Shown one piece after another: positions 8,498 through 19,927 of a stretch of DNA of 64,000 bases. How positions within the stretch are numbered: the stretch's first letter is position 1; each line of letters begins with the position of its first letter. The position numbers were made by a program, and so were the translations under genes. The DNA comes from Neobacillus cucumis (GTDB taxonomy: Bacteria; Bacillota; Bacilli; Bacillales_B; DSM-18226): the NCBI RefSeq assembly GCF_016107705.1, contig NZ_JAEHGC010000015.1, positions 1 to 64,000 of the forward strand, read 5' to 3'. Under the pieces are notes generated by a model, which worked only from the letters and a program-made list of their open reading frames with translations, was not told the DNA's origin and did no database searches.

Positions 8498-8847
8498 GCG
8501 GCAGATTAACAACCCATGTTTTAGATTTGGCAAAAGGTATGCCAGTAAAAGGATTAAAGATAGAACTTTGGAAACTTGGACCGGAGCGTACTTTTATCAA
8601 GTCAGTAAATACGAATAGTGATGGCAGGGTGGATTCCCCCTTATTAAACGATAATCAACTAACAACCGGGGAGTATGAATTACTTTTTTATGTGGCTGAT
8701 TATTTTCGATCTCAAGGTGTCGATGTACCCGAGCTGCCCTTCCTTGATAAAGTCCCATTAAGGTTCGGTGTTGCTGACCCGGACAGTCATTATCATGTCC
8801 CGCTGTTAGTTGCACCAGGCGGATATAGTACCTATCGCGGCAGTTGA
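8494..8847 (+). CDS. pucM: 5-hydroxyisourate hydrolase, transthyretin-like
   Basis: Hydrolyses the unstable product of uricase to OHCU. The 117-aa protein has the family hallmarks: N-terminal LTTHVLD with catalytic His8, an Arg in SDGRVDSPLL, a HYHVPLLVAPGGYSTY segment and the invariant C-terminal YRGS. It overlaps the uricase stop by 4 bases. With uraD and uricase it completes urate to allantoin conversion. Confidence 0.92.
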   Translation: MSGRLTTHVLDLAKGMPVKGLKIELWKLGPERTFIKSVNTNSDGRVDSPLLNDNQLTTGEYELLFYVADYFRSQGVDVPELPFLDKVPLRFGVADPDSHYHVPLLVAPGGYSTYRGS

Positions 8848-8889
8848 TTAATAACTCACCTTATCGTTCTAAAGGAGGTAAATAGTTTA

Positions 8890-9408
8890 ATGATAACAGA
8901 AAGCACTCGCAGGGCCACACTGGCGGGAAATCCCGTTACGCTGATTGGGCCGGAAATTAGAGTCGGTGATAATGCACCGGACTTTGAGGTTTTAGCGAAC
9001 GACAGGTCAAAGGTAACTCTTTCAGATTCAAATCATATGGTACGACTGATTAGTGTCGTCCCATCCCTTGATACAGCTGTATGCGACCAGCAGACCAGAC
9101 GCTTTAATGAAGAAGCGGCAAAGCTTGGTGAAAACGTCGTCGTATTAACAATAAGTGCGGATCTCCCGTTTGCCCAGAGCAGATGGTGTGGTGCACAAGG
9201 AATTAAAAATGTCCAAACGTTATCTGATCATCAAAGTATGTCATTTGGCACTGCATATGGGACCTACATGAAGGAGCATCGTTTGGAAAGCAGAGCAGTC
9301 TTTGTTGTAGATTCCCAAAATATTGTGACATACGTGGAATACCTTTCTGAAGTAACGAATCATCCAAATTATGAAGCAGCCTTAACCGCGGTCAAAACTG
9401 CAAAATAG
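8890..9408 (+). CDS. tpx: thiol peroxidase (atypical 2-Cys peroxiredoxin)
   Basis: Reduces H2O2 and organic peroxides at the expense of thioredoxin in the cytoplasm. The 172-aa protein carries the peroxidatic cysteine in PSLDTAVCDQQT (C65, with Thr62) and the resolving cysteine in SRWCGAQGI (C100), the spacing of the Tpx subfamily. AAAGGAGG precedes its ATG. It starts 42 bases after pucM on the same strand with no terminator between, so it probably shares the urate operon and removes the H2O2 made by uricase. Confidence 0.92.
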   Translation: MITESTRRATLAGNPVTLIGPEIRVGDNAPDFEVLANDRSKVTLSDSNHMVRLISVVPSLDTAVCDQQTRRFNEEAAKLGENVVVLTISADLPFAQSRWCGAQGIKNVQTLSDHQSMSFGTAYGTYMKEHRLESRAVFVVDSQNIVTYVEYLSEVTNHPNYEAALTAVKTAK

Positions 9409-9522
9409 ACTTTAACACTGTACTTCTCAATTAAATTACGAAGAAACACATGGAGTACAAGTTCATATTTTTAATCGTAATCTATTATTAATTGACTGAA
9501 TTATCAAAAAGTGAATTGGTGA

Positions 9523-9554
9523 GTGTGGTAAATATGATTCTAAGTTTACCGCAC
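9523..9554 (+). other. 10-bp stem-loop upstream of hemA
   Basis: GTGTGGTAAA and TTTACCGCAC form a stem with one G-U pair and a 12-base loop. No T run follows, so it is not an obvious terminator. It lies 62 bases before hemA in a 200-base gap with no other feature I can name; it may end the tpx transcript or shape the hemA leader. Confidence 0.35.
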
Positions 9555-9615
9555 TACCTTCCAATATTTATTATCTTATCTTTTTCTGGAATGGTTTAAA
9601 AATGGAGTGGTACAT

Positions 9616-10989
9616 GTGGAAATAATTGTTTTGGGAATGAATCATAGCACAGCACCTGTGAAAATTAGGGAGAAATTTAAAATACAACAAGAGTCTTATT
9701 CCAATTTTATTGAATCTCTGTATCGTACCGAGGGTATTCAAGAGTGTGTAATTTTGTCAACCTGTAATCGAACTGAAATTTATGCAGTTGTAGATGAAAC
9801 ATATATGGTTAAGCATAGAATTATCCAATTTCTTTACGATTCTTTTGATGCAGATAAATTACAGATTACAAATAATTTATATTTAAAAGAAAATGATGAA
9901 GCTGTAAAGCATTTATTCCGCGTTATCTGTGGTCTTGATTCTATGGTTCTAGGAGAAACTCAAATTTTAGGACAAGTTAAAGAAGCTTATACTAGTAGCC
10001 ACAGTCATCAAGCAACAGGTACTATATTTAATAAATTATTTAAACAAGCCATTACATTTGCTAAACATGTTCATTCCGAAACGGATATCGGCAGAAATGC
10101 TGTTTCTGTTAGTTATGCTGCAATAGAGTTAGGAAAAAAAATTATTGGTCCTTTACATTCCAAGACTGCTGTTATTTTAGGTGCAGGTGAGATGGCAGAA
10201 TTAACGGTAAAACATCTTCACGCAAATGGAGCAGATAAAATAATTGTTGTGAATCGAACATATGAACGGGCTAAGAAATTGGCAGAGAAATTTGGTGCTG
10301 GCACCAAAACAATGGACCAAATTCACGATGTACTAATCGAAGCTGATATTATTATAAGTTCGATTGATATGAAAGAACCTATCATCACTGCAAAAGATAT
10401 GGAAACTATTAACCTAAAAAGAACACAACGACCTTTATTCATGATTGATATTTCTGTTCCAAGAAATATTGATCCGAAAATTAATAACCTGGATCATGTT
10501 TTCTTATATGATATCGACGATTTGGAAAGTATTGTTGAAACCAATCTAGAAAAAAGAGCTCAAGAACGTGAAAAAATCAACGATATGATAGACCAGGAAT
10601 TGCTGACCTTTAAGGCGTGGTTAAGCACATTGGACATTACACCTATTATGGCTGCCCTTCGTTCAAAATCATTAGCAATCTATGAAGAGGCTATCAGTCA
10701 AATTGAAAATAAGTTACCAGGTTTAACCGAAAGGGAACGAAAAATTATTCGTAAATATTCAAAAAGCATCGTTACCCAAATGATGCATTCACCTTTAATT
10801 GGAATGAAACAGATGGTTGCTACTAATTCTAACCAAAAGGAAATTTTGGACCTTATTATTCAACTTTTTTCTTTAGAGGAAGAAGTAGACGAACAACATA
10901 ATGCGAGAAAATTTAATTCAAAGCCAAACCACCTAATTAATGTATTACATCCTTCTACTACCTTTGGGAATATTCCTGTCCACTCTTGA
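9616..10989 (+). CDS. hemA: glutamyl-tRNA reductase, stand-alone copy
   Basis: NADPH-dependent reduction of glutamyl-tRNA to glutamate-1-semialdehyde, the first committed step of haem synthesis. The 457-aa protein has the catalytic cysteine in ILSTCNRTEIYAVV (C50), the conserved HLFRVICGLDSMVLGETQIL block and a nucleotide-binding segment (VILGAGEMAEL). GTG at 9616 is preferred over GTG at 9607 because GGAG overlaps the latter. In Bacillus hemA normally heads hemAXCDBL; here none of those genes follows. The next enzyme gene is katG, a haem enzyme, which suggests a dedicated extra copy. A main hemA elsewhere is expected but not visible. Confidence 0.88.
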   Translation: MEIIVLGMNHSTAPVKIREKFKIQQESYSNFIESLYRTEGIQECVILSTCNRTEIYAVVDETYMVKHRIIQFLYDSFDADKLQITNNLYLKENDEAVKHLFRVICGLDSMVLGETQILGQVKEAYTSSHSHQATGTIFNKLFKQAITFAKHVHSETDIGRNAVSVSYAAIELGKKIIGPLHSKTAVILGAGEMAELTVKHLHANGADKIIVVNRTYERAKKLAEKFGAGTKTMDQIHDVLIEADIIISSIDMKEPIITAKDMETINLKRTQRPLFMIDISVPRNIDPKINNLDHVFLYDIDDLESIVETNLEKRAQEREKINDMIDQELLTFKAWLSTLDITPIMAALRSKSLAIYEEAISQIENKLPGLTERERKIIRKYSKSIVTQMMHSPLIGMKQMVATNSNQKEILDLIIQLFSLEEEVDEQHNARKFNSKPNHLINVLHPSTTFGNIPVHS

Positions 10990-11061
10990 ATAAATGTGGA
11001 ATAAGGATGATATATATAAGAAAAAGATGATCATATAAAAAGGTAATAGGGGTGATTTGCA

Positions 11062-11352
11062 ATGGAAAAGAAAAAACCGTATAAAAGCACTTCATATAGT
11101 GAGATTATGAAATCGCTTAATTCATCAAAGAAAACTCAAGATGTGAATTCAAATCTTGATATGTATATACAAATGGTCTTGGATGAAGCAATGGTCACCC
11201 GGCAAATTACGCTCCTAGAGGAAAAGATTAATGATGCTCTTGCATCAATGGATAAGCCTTTATTTCTGGAATTGTCCGCTACGTATGAAAAATTAAGACA
11301 CCAACAACAAAGCTTAATTGAAAAAGGTAGGCATATAGTAAAGAAACTATGA
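11062..11352 (+). CDS. small IDEAL-domain-like protein
   Basis: A 96-aa soluble protein. Residues from about 40 read MVLDEAMVTRQITLLEEKI and then NDALASMDKPLFLELSATYE, which resembles the IDEAL domain (a short helical motif with DEAL/NDAL and FLELS elements) of Bacillus proteins such as YpiB relatives. The function of the domain is poorly known. The gene lies between hemA and katG on the same strand with an AGGGGTG ribosome binding site, so it may belong to the haem/peroxide group. Confidence 0.65.
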   Translation: MEKKKPYKSTSYSEIMKSLNSSKKTQDVNSNLDMYIQMVLDEAMVTRQITLLEEKINDALASMDKPLFLELSATYEKLRHQQQSLIEKGRHIVKKL

Positions 11353-11429
11353 ATATTGCTACTTTAAACTAGCATAAGTATTATTTCAAATTTAAATATT
11401 TTTACTGAATTATCTGAAATAAAAATAAA

Positions 11430-11444
11430 TTAAATTTATTATAT
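11430..11444 (+). promoter_or_regulatory. possible PerR box upstream of katG
   Basis: The 15-base TTAAATTTATTATAT matches the PerR box TTATAATNATTATAA at 11 of 14 defined positions. It lies about 90 bases before katG. The region 11353-11523 is very AT-rich, so a chance match is possible; the PerR-like gene downstream makes it worth testing. Confidence 0.25.
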
Positions 11445-11490
11445 ATTAATATTGATTTTTAAATGATTTTAATTTTTAATAGGTATATAG

Positions 11491-13737
<2,247 letters not shown>

Positions 13738-13803
13738 CGACTACGGGTATTCATGCAACAAAGCCCAATGAAAGTTGTTAATTATTATCCCTGTTATTCC
13801 CAA

Positions 13804-13836
13804 GAGGACCGACAATTTTAGTCGGTCTCTCTATTT
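13804..13836 (+). terminator. Rho-independent terminator of katG
   Basis: GACCGAC (13807-13813) and GTCGGTC (13821-13827) form a 7-bp stem with an AT-rich loop, followed by TCTCTATTTT. The T tract is interrupted, so efficiency may be moderate. Confidence 0.7.
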
Positions 13837-13899
13837 TGGTGAAAAATCAACATGGAAATTACATTACCTGATTTGATCCATACACAAAAAAGAAATCCT

Positions 13900-13950
13900 A
13901 AAACACATATTAGTGCTGTTGTCTAATTTGGATGACAGCATTCGTGTTTT
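13900..13950. other. two-part inverted repeat between katG and the PerR-like gene
   Basis: AAAACAC/GTGTTTT and an inner GTGCTGT/ACAGCAT pair around a central loop, giving a long interrupted hairpin. It is the only structure I see in the 240 bases between the katG terminator and the regulator. It could be a mobile-element end or an RNA structure; I cannot tell which. Confidence 0.35.
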
Positions 13951-14067
13951 ACAAGGGTAATGATTTTGAATGTTATTCTCGATTCTATCGGTGCCCTTCT
14001 ATTAAACTTATAATATTCTCGAATTTACCAACATGGTAAATAAAAAAATACAATGGAGATGTTGTAG

Positions 14068-14493
14068 ATGATGAATCATCCACGTGTTCAACAAGGTTTT
14101 GAGGTATTAAAAAATAATGGATTAAAGCTAACCCCACAGAGAATTGCCATATTGGAGTATATGGCCACTTCTAATTCTCATCCCACCGTAGATGAAATCT
14201 GTAAAGATTTAAAGGAATTTTTGCCTAGTTTAACGCCAGCCACGATATATAGTAACTTAAAAAGTTTTAAGAAATATAATCTTATAAATGAGTTGTCCTT
14301 TGGGGAATTTGCTAGTCGCTTTGAATGGGCTACTTCCTTTCATTACCATGCTCGATGTAAATTGTGCGGGAATCTTGCTGACTTTTATTACCCAAAATTA
14401 ATTCAAGTAGAAGAATTCGCCAAAATTAATTTACAATATAATGTAACTCATCACTTTTTTGAATTACAAGGAATTTGCCCTAAATGTATTTAA
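14068..14493 (+). CDS. PerR-like Fur-family peroxide regulator
   Basis: Fur-family metalloregulator of 141 aa. It keeps the structural zinc cysteines (CKLC at about 97-100 and CPKC at the C-terminus) and most regulatory ligands of B. subtilis PerR: His in SHPTVDEI, HYH at 92-94 and Asp105 in ADFYYP. The ligand equivalent to PerR Asp85 is Glu86 (SRFEWATS). Ribosome binding site GGAGATG. The position behind katG suggests that it represses katG and the hemA copy and senses H2O2 by metal-catalysed oxidation. It could be a paralogue of a main PerR elsewhere. Confidence 0.85.
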   Translation: MMNHPRVQQGFEVLKNNGLKLTPQRIAILEYMATSNSHPTVDEICKDLKEFLPSLTPATIYSNLKSFKKYNLINELSFGEFASRFEWATSFHYHARCKLCGNLADFYYPKLIQVEEFAKINLQYNVTHHFFELQGICPKCI

Positions 14494-14596
14494 AAGGGGT
14501 GTTTGAAAGTGAACGATCCTTTGTCATGTAGACATTCCATTCAGATTATTTCTTTTGAAAATGCTTCTTCAAAAGTAAGCCCTCCACCAAGTGATA

Positions 14597-14872
14597 TCAT
14601 CTTCTCGGTGAACAAAAAGCAAACGTACTTAACGCCCGAATACCAATGTTAATCATGTGAACAGATAATTCTTTGTTGCTGCGTTTTCGATGTTCATCCT
14701 CTGAGTATGGTATACGTTCGGTTCGAAGATAATTGATATAACTTCGTATTTTATCCGCTGTAATTTCGATAACGTCCATAACATCTCCTGAAAGCAATTG
14801 ACGGAAATACCTCATTACTTCTTGATAACCATTGATTGATCCTAGCCTTAATCCGTTAATTTTAAAGCTGAT
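14597..14872 (-). pseudogene. fragment of a tyrosine recombinase (integrase)
   Basis: The minus strand reads SFKINGLRLGSINGYQEVMR, then ITADKIRSYINYLRTERIPY and INIGIRALSTFAFC. This is the N-terminal core-binding (SAM-like) domain of phage/transposon tyrosine recombinases. The frame is closed upstream by a stop and ends before any catalytic domain, so the Arg-His-Arg-Tyr residues are missing. It marks a past mobile-element insertion at this site. Confidence 0.6.
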
Positions 14873-15012
14873 TTAAGAATAGATGAATTAAGCGACTTGG
14901 TTAATGAAATTAAATTAATGAGCAAGGTGTTGAAGGTAAAAGCTACTTTAAAAATATGGATTACACTTTACATATTGAATGTAAAATGGATAAATTAGGT
15001 AAGATTAAGTGA
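14861..15012 (+). pseudogene. frameshifted gene remnant, possibly immunity-protein-like
   Basis: The plus strand reads FKADLRIDELSDLVNEIKLM in one frame and, after a one-base shift, QGVEGKSYFKNMDYTLHIEC and KMDKLGKIK to a stop. The pattern (Phe.Ala.Leu..DEL..L..EI, then a beta-rich tail) faintly recalls WapI-type immunity proteins, which is a guess. The frame break and the lack of a start codon show it is dead. From 15013 to 15087 I see only further non-assignable sequence. Confidence 0.35.
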
Positions 15013-15087
15013 AATGCTGAAACATGCTATCGTGCGGGTTATGCTCAAGGTAGTTATCGGCGAATCCAGAAATTCTATCAGCGAAAT

Positions 15088-15894
15088 TTAATTAAAGTAC
15101 ATCAATCCGCCTCCAAACCAAAACATTGCTTGAAAATAAGCTCGATAATTAATAATACGCTTTTCACCCCATGTTGATACGGTAATCCATCTGTTATCAA
15201 AAGTATCTCGAGAATATCCAGTAATGGTCATCCAGTGCCATGCGTATGGATAACCCGTTTTCGGCCATAGCAGATTTAATGTAGCCACAGGACAATTACT
15301 AAGCAGCCCCTCTTTTATATACATGGTTGTATTGTCCAATGTAAACTTTGATTTATTGCTCACTCTGTTTAATGAAACATTTCTTGATAAAGCGTAACTC
15401 TCCGTTTTGGACGAAAAGTCAAATAGACTCGTCATCCCAAACACTCCAGGTTTCATGTGATGATAGAGGGATTCCATATGCATGGTAAATTCCTGCTGAG
15501 ACAAATCTTTAGGATTAAAAAGCTTTTCGTATTTTCCCTTATCCTTTTTTGCTAGATAGTATGAAATATTGGCAGCCACAACTGGTCCGCAGCCTTTTTG
15601 TATCTTTGCTCTTTCATCATACCACTGCTGATTGCCACCATAATGGCGGTGAAAAAATAACAACCCCTCATTTGCAAGTTTTATATTTTCAAGAAACTCT
15701 AATGGTTTGTTTTTAGGTTTTTGGGAGAGAATCTTTTTCATTCTGCTTATAATCTTTTTATCTCTTACTTTTTTATAATTCCATTTATGTTTAAATACTT
15801 CTACAAAATCTGAACGATTAGTGGATATATCGAAATAGGATTCATTCTGCTCTTCAGTGAATTTTATCAAATTGCTGTGAGGAGAAATCAACAC
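15088..15894 (-). CDS. putative papain-fold (C39-like) cysteine peptidase of unknown role
   Basis: A 268-aa protein I cannot name. It has the spacing of a papain-like catalytic set: Cys102 in QKGCGPVVAANISYYLA at the start of a helix, His220 in YAWHWMTITGY, and an ITVSTWGEKRIINY segment near 237-250 that resembles the third strand of C39-type peptidases. No signal peptide is evident. It sits beside an integrase fragment and a broken gene, so acquisition by transfer is plausible. The fold assignment rests on motifs only; it might instead be an inactive or toxin-like member. Confidence 0.5.
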   Translation of the reverse strand: MLISPHSNLIKFTEEQNESYFDISTNRSDFVEVFKHKWNYKKVRDKKIISRMKKILSQKPKNKPLEFLENIKLANEGLLFFHRHYGGNQQWYDERAKIQKGCGPVVAANISYYLAKKDKGKYEKLFNPKDLSQQEFTMHMESLYHHMKPGVFGMTSLFDFSSKTESYALSRNVSLNRVSNKSKFTLDNTTMYIKEGLLSNCPVATLNLLWPKTGYPYAWHWMTITGYSRDTFDNRWITVSTWGEKRIINYRAYFQAMFWFGGGLMYFN

Positions 15895-16078
15895 AACTCC
15901 AATCCTTCCATTTAAATTTCACTTTTCCAGAATTTTTTCTCTTGTTTTTTTCACTCTTTTTCCCACATTATGCATTTGCGTAGGCATCAATACCATTTTT
16001 TGTTGTTTATGCAGATATATCCTTTATTACTTGATCTACATTCAAATAATGGCCATGTACACAACTAAAAAATAAAAC

Positions 16079-16114
16079 AAAGGCTCCAGCATATACAACC
16101 ATACTAGAGCCTTT
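16079..16114 (-). terminator. Rho-independent terminator of the bce operon
   Basis: Read on the minus strand, AAAGGCTC and GAGCCTTT form a stem and are followed by TGTTTTATTTTTT. It lies just behind the permease stop. Bases 15895-16078 hold no other feature I can support. Confidence 0.8.
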
Positions 16115-16118
16115 CATG

Positions 16119-18065
16119 TTATAGTGCTTCTTTAATAACCTTCTTGTAATATTGAACAGACAGCATTCCGAAGATAGAGTACAACGTGGCATATACAACC
16201 ATGACTACAATCATCGGTGTCCACAGTTCCGTCCCAAAAAGGAACCAGCCAGATTTGACGGCAAAGTAACTGTGTGATAAGCCGATTACTAAAGGAATCC
16301 CAAAACTAAACAGCTGCTTCCCGCGAATGCCTTTCACTAAATCCCCCCGGGTAAACCCGAGTTTCCTTAAGATTGTGTAGCTAGGCATTTCCTCTTCACC
16401 TTCGCCCATTTGTTTAAAATACAAAATACAGCCAGAGGTAATCAGGAATGTTAATCCCAAAAAGCTGACGATAAACATGATCAGTCCCATATTTTGTTTT
16501 TGAAAGTTGCTCATTTCCAACCGAGAATCCATCGAGTTGTCCTCATTCCCAAACATTTCTTTGAATAGATCATTCGCCTTTGTAACATGCTCTTCATCCT
16601 TCAACGTAATCCCAATAAATAAAGAGGATTTCTTTTGGATGGTAGGGTCAAGATTATTTTTTAACTGTTTGAAGACAGAGTCGTTGACAACCGCCACAGG
16701 AAAGCCACCGCCTGTAAAATATCTTGAAACAATAAATTCTTTTTCTAAGCCTTTATACTGTAAAGAAATGACCTCGTTTTGTCCATGCAATTTGATTTGC
16801 CCTGAATCCTTTAGTGACATAAATGACTGCAGCAAATCATTATAACCGGTAAAGATTGTTTCCTCTGGCGGTAGATCCATGTCTATCACAGCTTTGTCAC
16901 TGACGACCGGGAGAGGCACGCTGCTTGGGTTAATGGTTAATTCCTGCAATCCGGTTTCCATAATGGTCGATAGGTCAGCATTTACCTGAATGACTTCGGC
17001 TCTTTTTTCATTAAAGGGCAGATGATTTTCTTCTAATGCCTTTTTAAATTGTTCGACATCCGTCGTTTTGGTGAAGGCAAAATCGGCAGCCACATTATTT
17101 TCAGCCATTTTTTCCGCAGAGTAGTAAGAAATATAACTTAATGACAAAAGTCCAATGGCCAAAGCGGAAACAGTAGTGATAATTGTTAATAATAAGGCGT
17201 TTGATTTCATCCGAAACATAATGGAAGAAAGTGATAAGACCTCTTTAATGTTTAAATACCCATCTTTCTTTTTCCGTATCAAATGAAAAATAAAACTGAC
17301 GGAGCCTTTGTAAAACAGGTAGGTTCCGATGATGACAGAACCAAGAATACCAATCATCGCCATGAATAATTCATTTATCGTGGTAAAATCTCCGCCAAAT
17401 AATTTTGAAGAAACGTAATAGCCAACCGCTATCAGAATCATACCAATGATTCCGATCAGAATTTCCCAAATCGATAATTTCTTTACTTTTTGTTCGGTCG
17501 ACGATGTAAGCCTAAATAAAGCCAAAATGGACTGTTTTTTTATGAATATATAATTCATCAACATTATCAACAAATAAATGGTGCCGAACACAATCAGAGT
17601 TTGCACAAAAGCCTTGGTTGAAAATCGTAAAACGGCGTCCGCATCCACTTGCGTGACTTTCAACAGAATCATCATGATAAATCGGGAAAATGAAAAGCCA
17701 AGGAATATTCCTATCACCAGGGAGCCGAAATAAAGAAAAAAGTTCTCAGTGCTCAGGATGTGGAATATTCGGCTTTTGGTCATCCCAATCAGTTGAAACA
17801 GACCGATTTCTTTGCTGCGCCTCTTAATGAAAATCGTATTCGCGTACAGCAGAAAGATCGCCACAATAGCGACAAGAAGAACGGATGCTGCCCGAATGGA
17901 GGCACCACCCTTAATGGAGCCCTTTGTCGCGTCCATCGCCGGGTCATATTGTAAAGTGACAAAGGCAAAATATAAGGCAACACTAAAGATTAGGGCAAAC
18001 ACATAAAGATAGTAGTTTTTTAGATTCTTTTTCAGATTACGGATAATCAAATGATTAATGCTCAT
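16119..18065 (-). CDS. BceB-type ABC transporter permease (FtsX-like)
   Basis: Membrane permease of a peptide-antibiotic sensing and resistance transporter. The 648-aa protein shows the BceB layout: about ten hydrophobic helices and a large extracellular domain (roughly residues 310-510) between helices 7 and 8, with FtsX-type ends. The ATG at 18065 has GAGGGGG at proper spacing and overlaps the end of the ATPase gene by 11 bases. BceB proteins both pull lipid-cycle antibiotics such as bacitracin from their targets and signal transport flux to the BceS kinase. Specificity cannot be read from sequence. Confidence 0.88.
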   Translation of the reverse strand: MSINHLIIRNLKKNLKNYYLYVFALIFSVALYFAFVTLQYDPAMDATKGSIKGGASIRAASVLLVAIVAIFLLYANTIFIKRRSKEIGLFQLIGMTKSRIFHILSTENFFLYFGSLVIGIFLGFSFSRFIMMILLKVTQVDADAVLRFSTKAFVQTLIVFGTIYLLIMLMNYIFIKKQSILALFRLTSSTEQKVKKLSIWEILIGIIGMILIAVGYYVSSKLFGGDFTTINELFMAMIGILGSVIIGTYLFYKGSVSFIFHLIRKKKDGYLNIKEVLSLSSIMFRMKSNALLLTIITTVSALAIGLLSLSYISYYSAEKMAENNVAADFAFTKTTDVEQFKKALEENHLPFNEKRAEVIQVNADLSTIMETGLQELTINPSSVPLPVVSDKAVIDMDLPPEETIFTGYNDLLQSFMSLKDSGQIKLHGQNEVISLQYKGLEKEFIVSRYFTGGGFPVAVVNDSVFKQLKNNLDPTIQKKSSLFIGITLKDEEHVTKANDLFKEMFGNEDNSMDSRLEMSNFQKQNMGLIMFIVSFLGLTFLITSGCILYFKQMGEGEEEMPSYTILRKLGFTRGDLVKGIRGKQLFSFGIPLVIGLSHSYFAVKSGWFLFGTELWTPMIVVMVVYATLYSIFGMLSVQYYKKVIKEAL

Positions 18066-18819
18066 TCTGGGTGCCCCCTCCCAATACACCTTGTGTTTTC
18101 ATGATATCTTTAAAAAATGCTTGGCGTGATTGATCACCCTTGTTCAGTTGGGTGTATATTTGACCATCCTTAATAAAAATGACTCGGCTGCTATAGCTGG
18201 CAGCCACTGGATCGTGCGTTACCATTACAATCGTGGCGCCGCTACTGATGTTTAACTGGTCCAGTTTATTTAATAAATCGGAGGCTGACTTGGAATCGAG
18301 TGCACCTGTTGGTTCATCTGCAAAAATAATGCTCGGGTTATGAATAAATGCCCGTGCTGCAGAGGTGCGCTGCTTCTGGCCGCCTGATATTTCATTAGGG
18401 TATTTATTGCCGATCTCGGTAATCCCCAGTTGTGACGCCACTTCGTTGAACTTTCGGTCTGCCTCTTGTTTTGAGACATTGGTAATGGACAAAGGCAATA
18501 AAATATTTTCTTTAACCGTCAAGGTATCCAGCAAGTTGTAATCCTGAAAAATAAAGCCTAAATGGTGCTTGCGGAACTCGGCAAGCTGTTTTTCCTTCAT
18601 TCGGGTGATTTCTTTTCCCTGTATCTTAATCTTCCCGCTACTCACCCTGTCAATTGATGAAAGGACATTAAGCAGGGTTGTCTTACCTGAACCGGATGCA
18701 CCCATGATACTCACGAATTCACCTTTTACAATTTTTAAGTTCAATCCTGTCAATACTTCTTGCTTATTAAACTTGTTACCGTAATTTTTTTGAATATTAG
18801 TAGCTTCAAGTATTTGCAT
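18055..18819 (-). CDS. BceA-type ABC transporter ATPase
   Basis: ATP-binding subunit (254 aa) for the BceB-like permease. Walker A is GASGSGKTT, the signature is ISGGQKQR and Walker B is [14 protein letters not shown]. The final [17 protein letters not shown] segment is usual for MacB/Bce ATPases. It follows the kinase gene across a 100-base region with a BceR-like operator and a TATAAT box, so it can be transcribed separately from bceRS. Confidence 0.92.
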   Translation of the reverse strand: MQILEATNIQKNYGNKFNKQEVLTGLNLKIVKGEFVSIMGASGSGKTTLLNVLSSIDRVSSGKIKIQGKEITRMKEKQLAEFRKHHLGFIFQDYNLLDTLTVKENILLPLSITNVSKQEADRKFNEVASQLGITEIGNKYPNEISGGQKQRTSAARAFIHNPSIIFADEPTGALDSKSASDLLNKLDQLNISSGATIVMVTHDPVAASYSSRVIFIKDGQIYTQLNKGDQSRQAFFKDIMKTQGVLGGGTQNEH

Positions 18820-18851
18820 AACGACACACTCCTTTATTATCCGATAGCTTC

Positions 18852-18857
18852 ATTATA
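18852..18857 (-). promoter_or_regulatory. -10 box of the bceA-type promoter
   Basis: TATAAT on the minus strand lies about 32 bases before the ATPase ATG. No good -35 element is placed 17 bases upstream, as expected for a promoter that depends on an activator at the site 18907-18930. Confidence 0.5.
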
Positions 18858-18906
18858 GTAAGCTTAGGTCTGCCGTTCCTTCGATTGAACGAACAAAACA
18901 ACAAAA

Positions 18907-18930
18907 GCATATGACATTTTCGTCACATGC
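18907..18930 (-). promoter_or_regulatory. BceR-type operator overlapping the end of the kinase gene
   Basis: Arms GCATGTGAC and GTCATATGC (minus strand) flank GAAAAT and match the BceR-type site seen before bceA in B. subtilis (GTGAC-GAAAAT-GTCAC, from memory). The site covers the kinase stop codon at 18923-18925, so the operator lies partly inside coding sequence. Confidence 0.7.
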
Positions 18931-19927
18931 CGGTAATATGAACAAACTCATTTTTTTGCGGAAAGGTCAAGGTAAATGTCGTTCCTATTGCAAGCTCAGA
19001 GTGAACGTTAATCTTGATCAGCAATGGCCGAGCAGCTTTTTGGGCAAGGTATAATCCCATACCGGTTGCCGAATCGTCTTGATGGTTGGCTGTAGAGGTA
19101 AAGCCTTTATCAAAAATGCGGGGCAGGTCATTTGGAGTGATACCGCGTCCGAAATCAGTGATTTTGAAACAGGTTCGTCCGTCTTGGACATAACTATTTA
19201 AAAGGATGTCAGATTCCTCGCTATATTTCACAGCATTTGTTAACAGTTGTCGGAGTATGAACGCCAGCCATTTGGCATCCGTCAGGATTTCCTCTTCTTC
19301 CAGTTCCAGTTCAAAACCAATTCCCTTTTGCATGCACCAGGATTGCAAGGTTCTGATTTCGTTAAAAATTAATGGTTTTAGTTTTGTGTTTTCAATATAC
19401 AAATCATTTTCCATAAAAGGGATCCGCTTTTGGTGGAGTTGCTGATCCAGCAGAAGGTGAATACGTAGCCATTCATACCGTAGATCCGCTTTCAGTTTTT
19501 CATCCTCCATGCGGTCAATAATCAGCTGCATCGCTGTTAACGGTGTTTTTACTTCATGTATCCAAGATAATAGTTGGTCTTTTTCCTGTTCCAATGTTGT
19601 CCAATTAGCAGCCGCTTCCTGTGTTAAAAAATCAATTTGTTTCGTAAGGCTGTTTTCAATGATCCCTTCAAAAGGACGATAGGCACTGGGTACGCTCATA
19701 GGATCCAGGTTGTTTTCTCTTTCCTCTAAGACTTTATAGAATATCGTTTCCTTCTGATAGCGAATGGACAAGAAAATCACAAAAATAATCAACGAAATAA
19801 ATACAATATAGAGAAGTGGAAGCAATGGGATTGACGTATCAAGAAACGCAACGAAAATAACCAAAAATTCCAAGGATAAAATCAGGAGAATCCAGCTCCG
19901 CCGTTCTATGAGATACTTTTTTATCAT
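18923..19927 (-). CDS. BceS-type intramembrane-sensing histidine kinase
   Basis: A 334-aa kinase with two N-terminal membrane helices (about 12-30 and 34-54) joined by a very short loop, so it has no extracellular sensor; such kinases listen to the BceAB transporter. The phosphorylation site is WIHEVKTPLTAM, followed by an N box (LRQLLTNAVKYS) and G boxes (DFGRGI, GMGLYLA). Its ATG overlaps the stop of the response regulator (ATGA). Confidence 0.9.
   Translation of the reverse strand: MIKKYLIERRSWILLILSLEFLVIFVAFLDTSIPLLPLLYIVFISLIIFVIFLSIRYQKETIFYKVLEERENNLDPMSVPSAYRPFEGIIENSLTKQIDFLTQEAAANWTTLEQEKDQLLSWIHEVKTPLTAMQLIIDRMEDEKLKADLRYEWLRIHLLLDQQLHQKRIPFMENDLYIENTKLKPLIFNEIRTLQSWCMQKGIGFELELEEEEILTDAKWLAFILRQLLTNAVKYSEESDILLNSYVQDGRTCFKITDFGRGITPNDLPRIFDKGFTSTANHQDDSATGMGLYLAQKAARPLLIKINVHSELAIGTTFTLTFPQKNEFVHITGM

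Noticed and set aside
9409..9606. PerR box before the hemA copy
   Set aside because: No 15-mer reaches a convincing match to TTATAATNATTATAA; only the region before katG gives a fair one.
16091..16202. GCATATACAACCAT repeated at 16089 and 16189
   Set aside because: Two 14-base copies, one in a terminator loop and one in coding sequence, with no further similarity around them; most likely coincidence or a tiny local copy.
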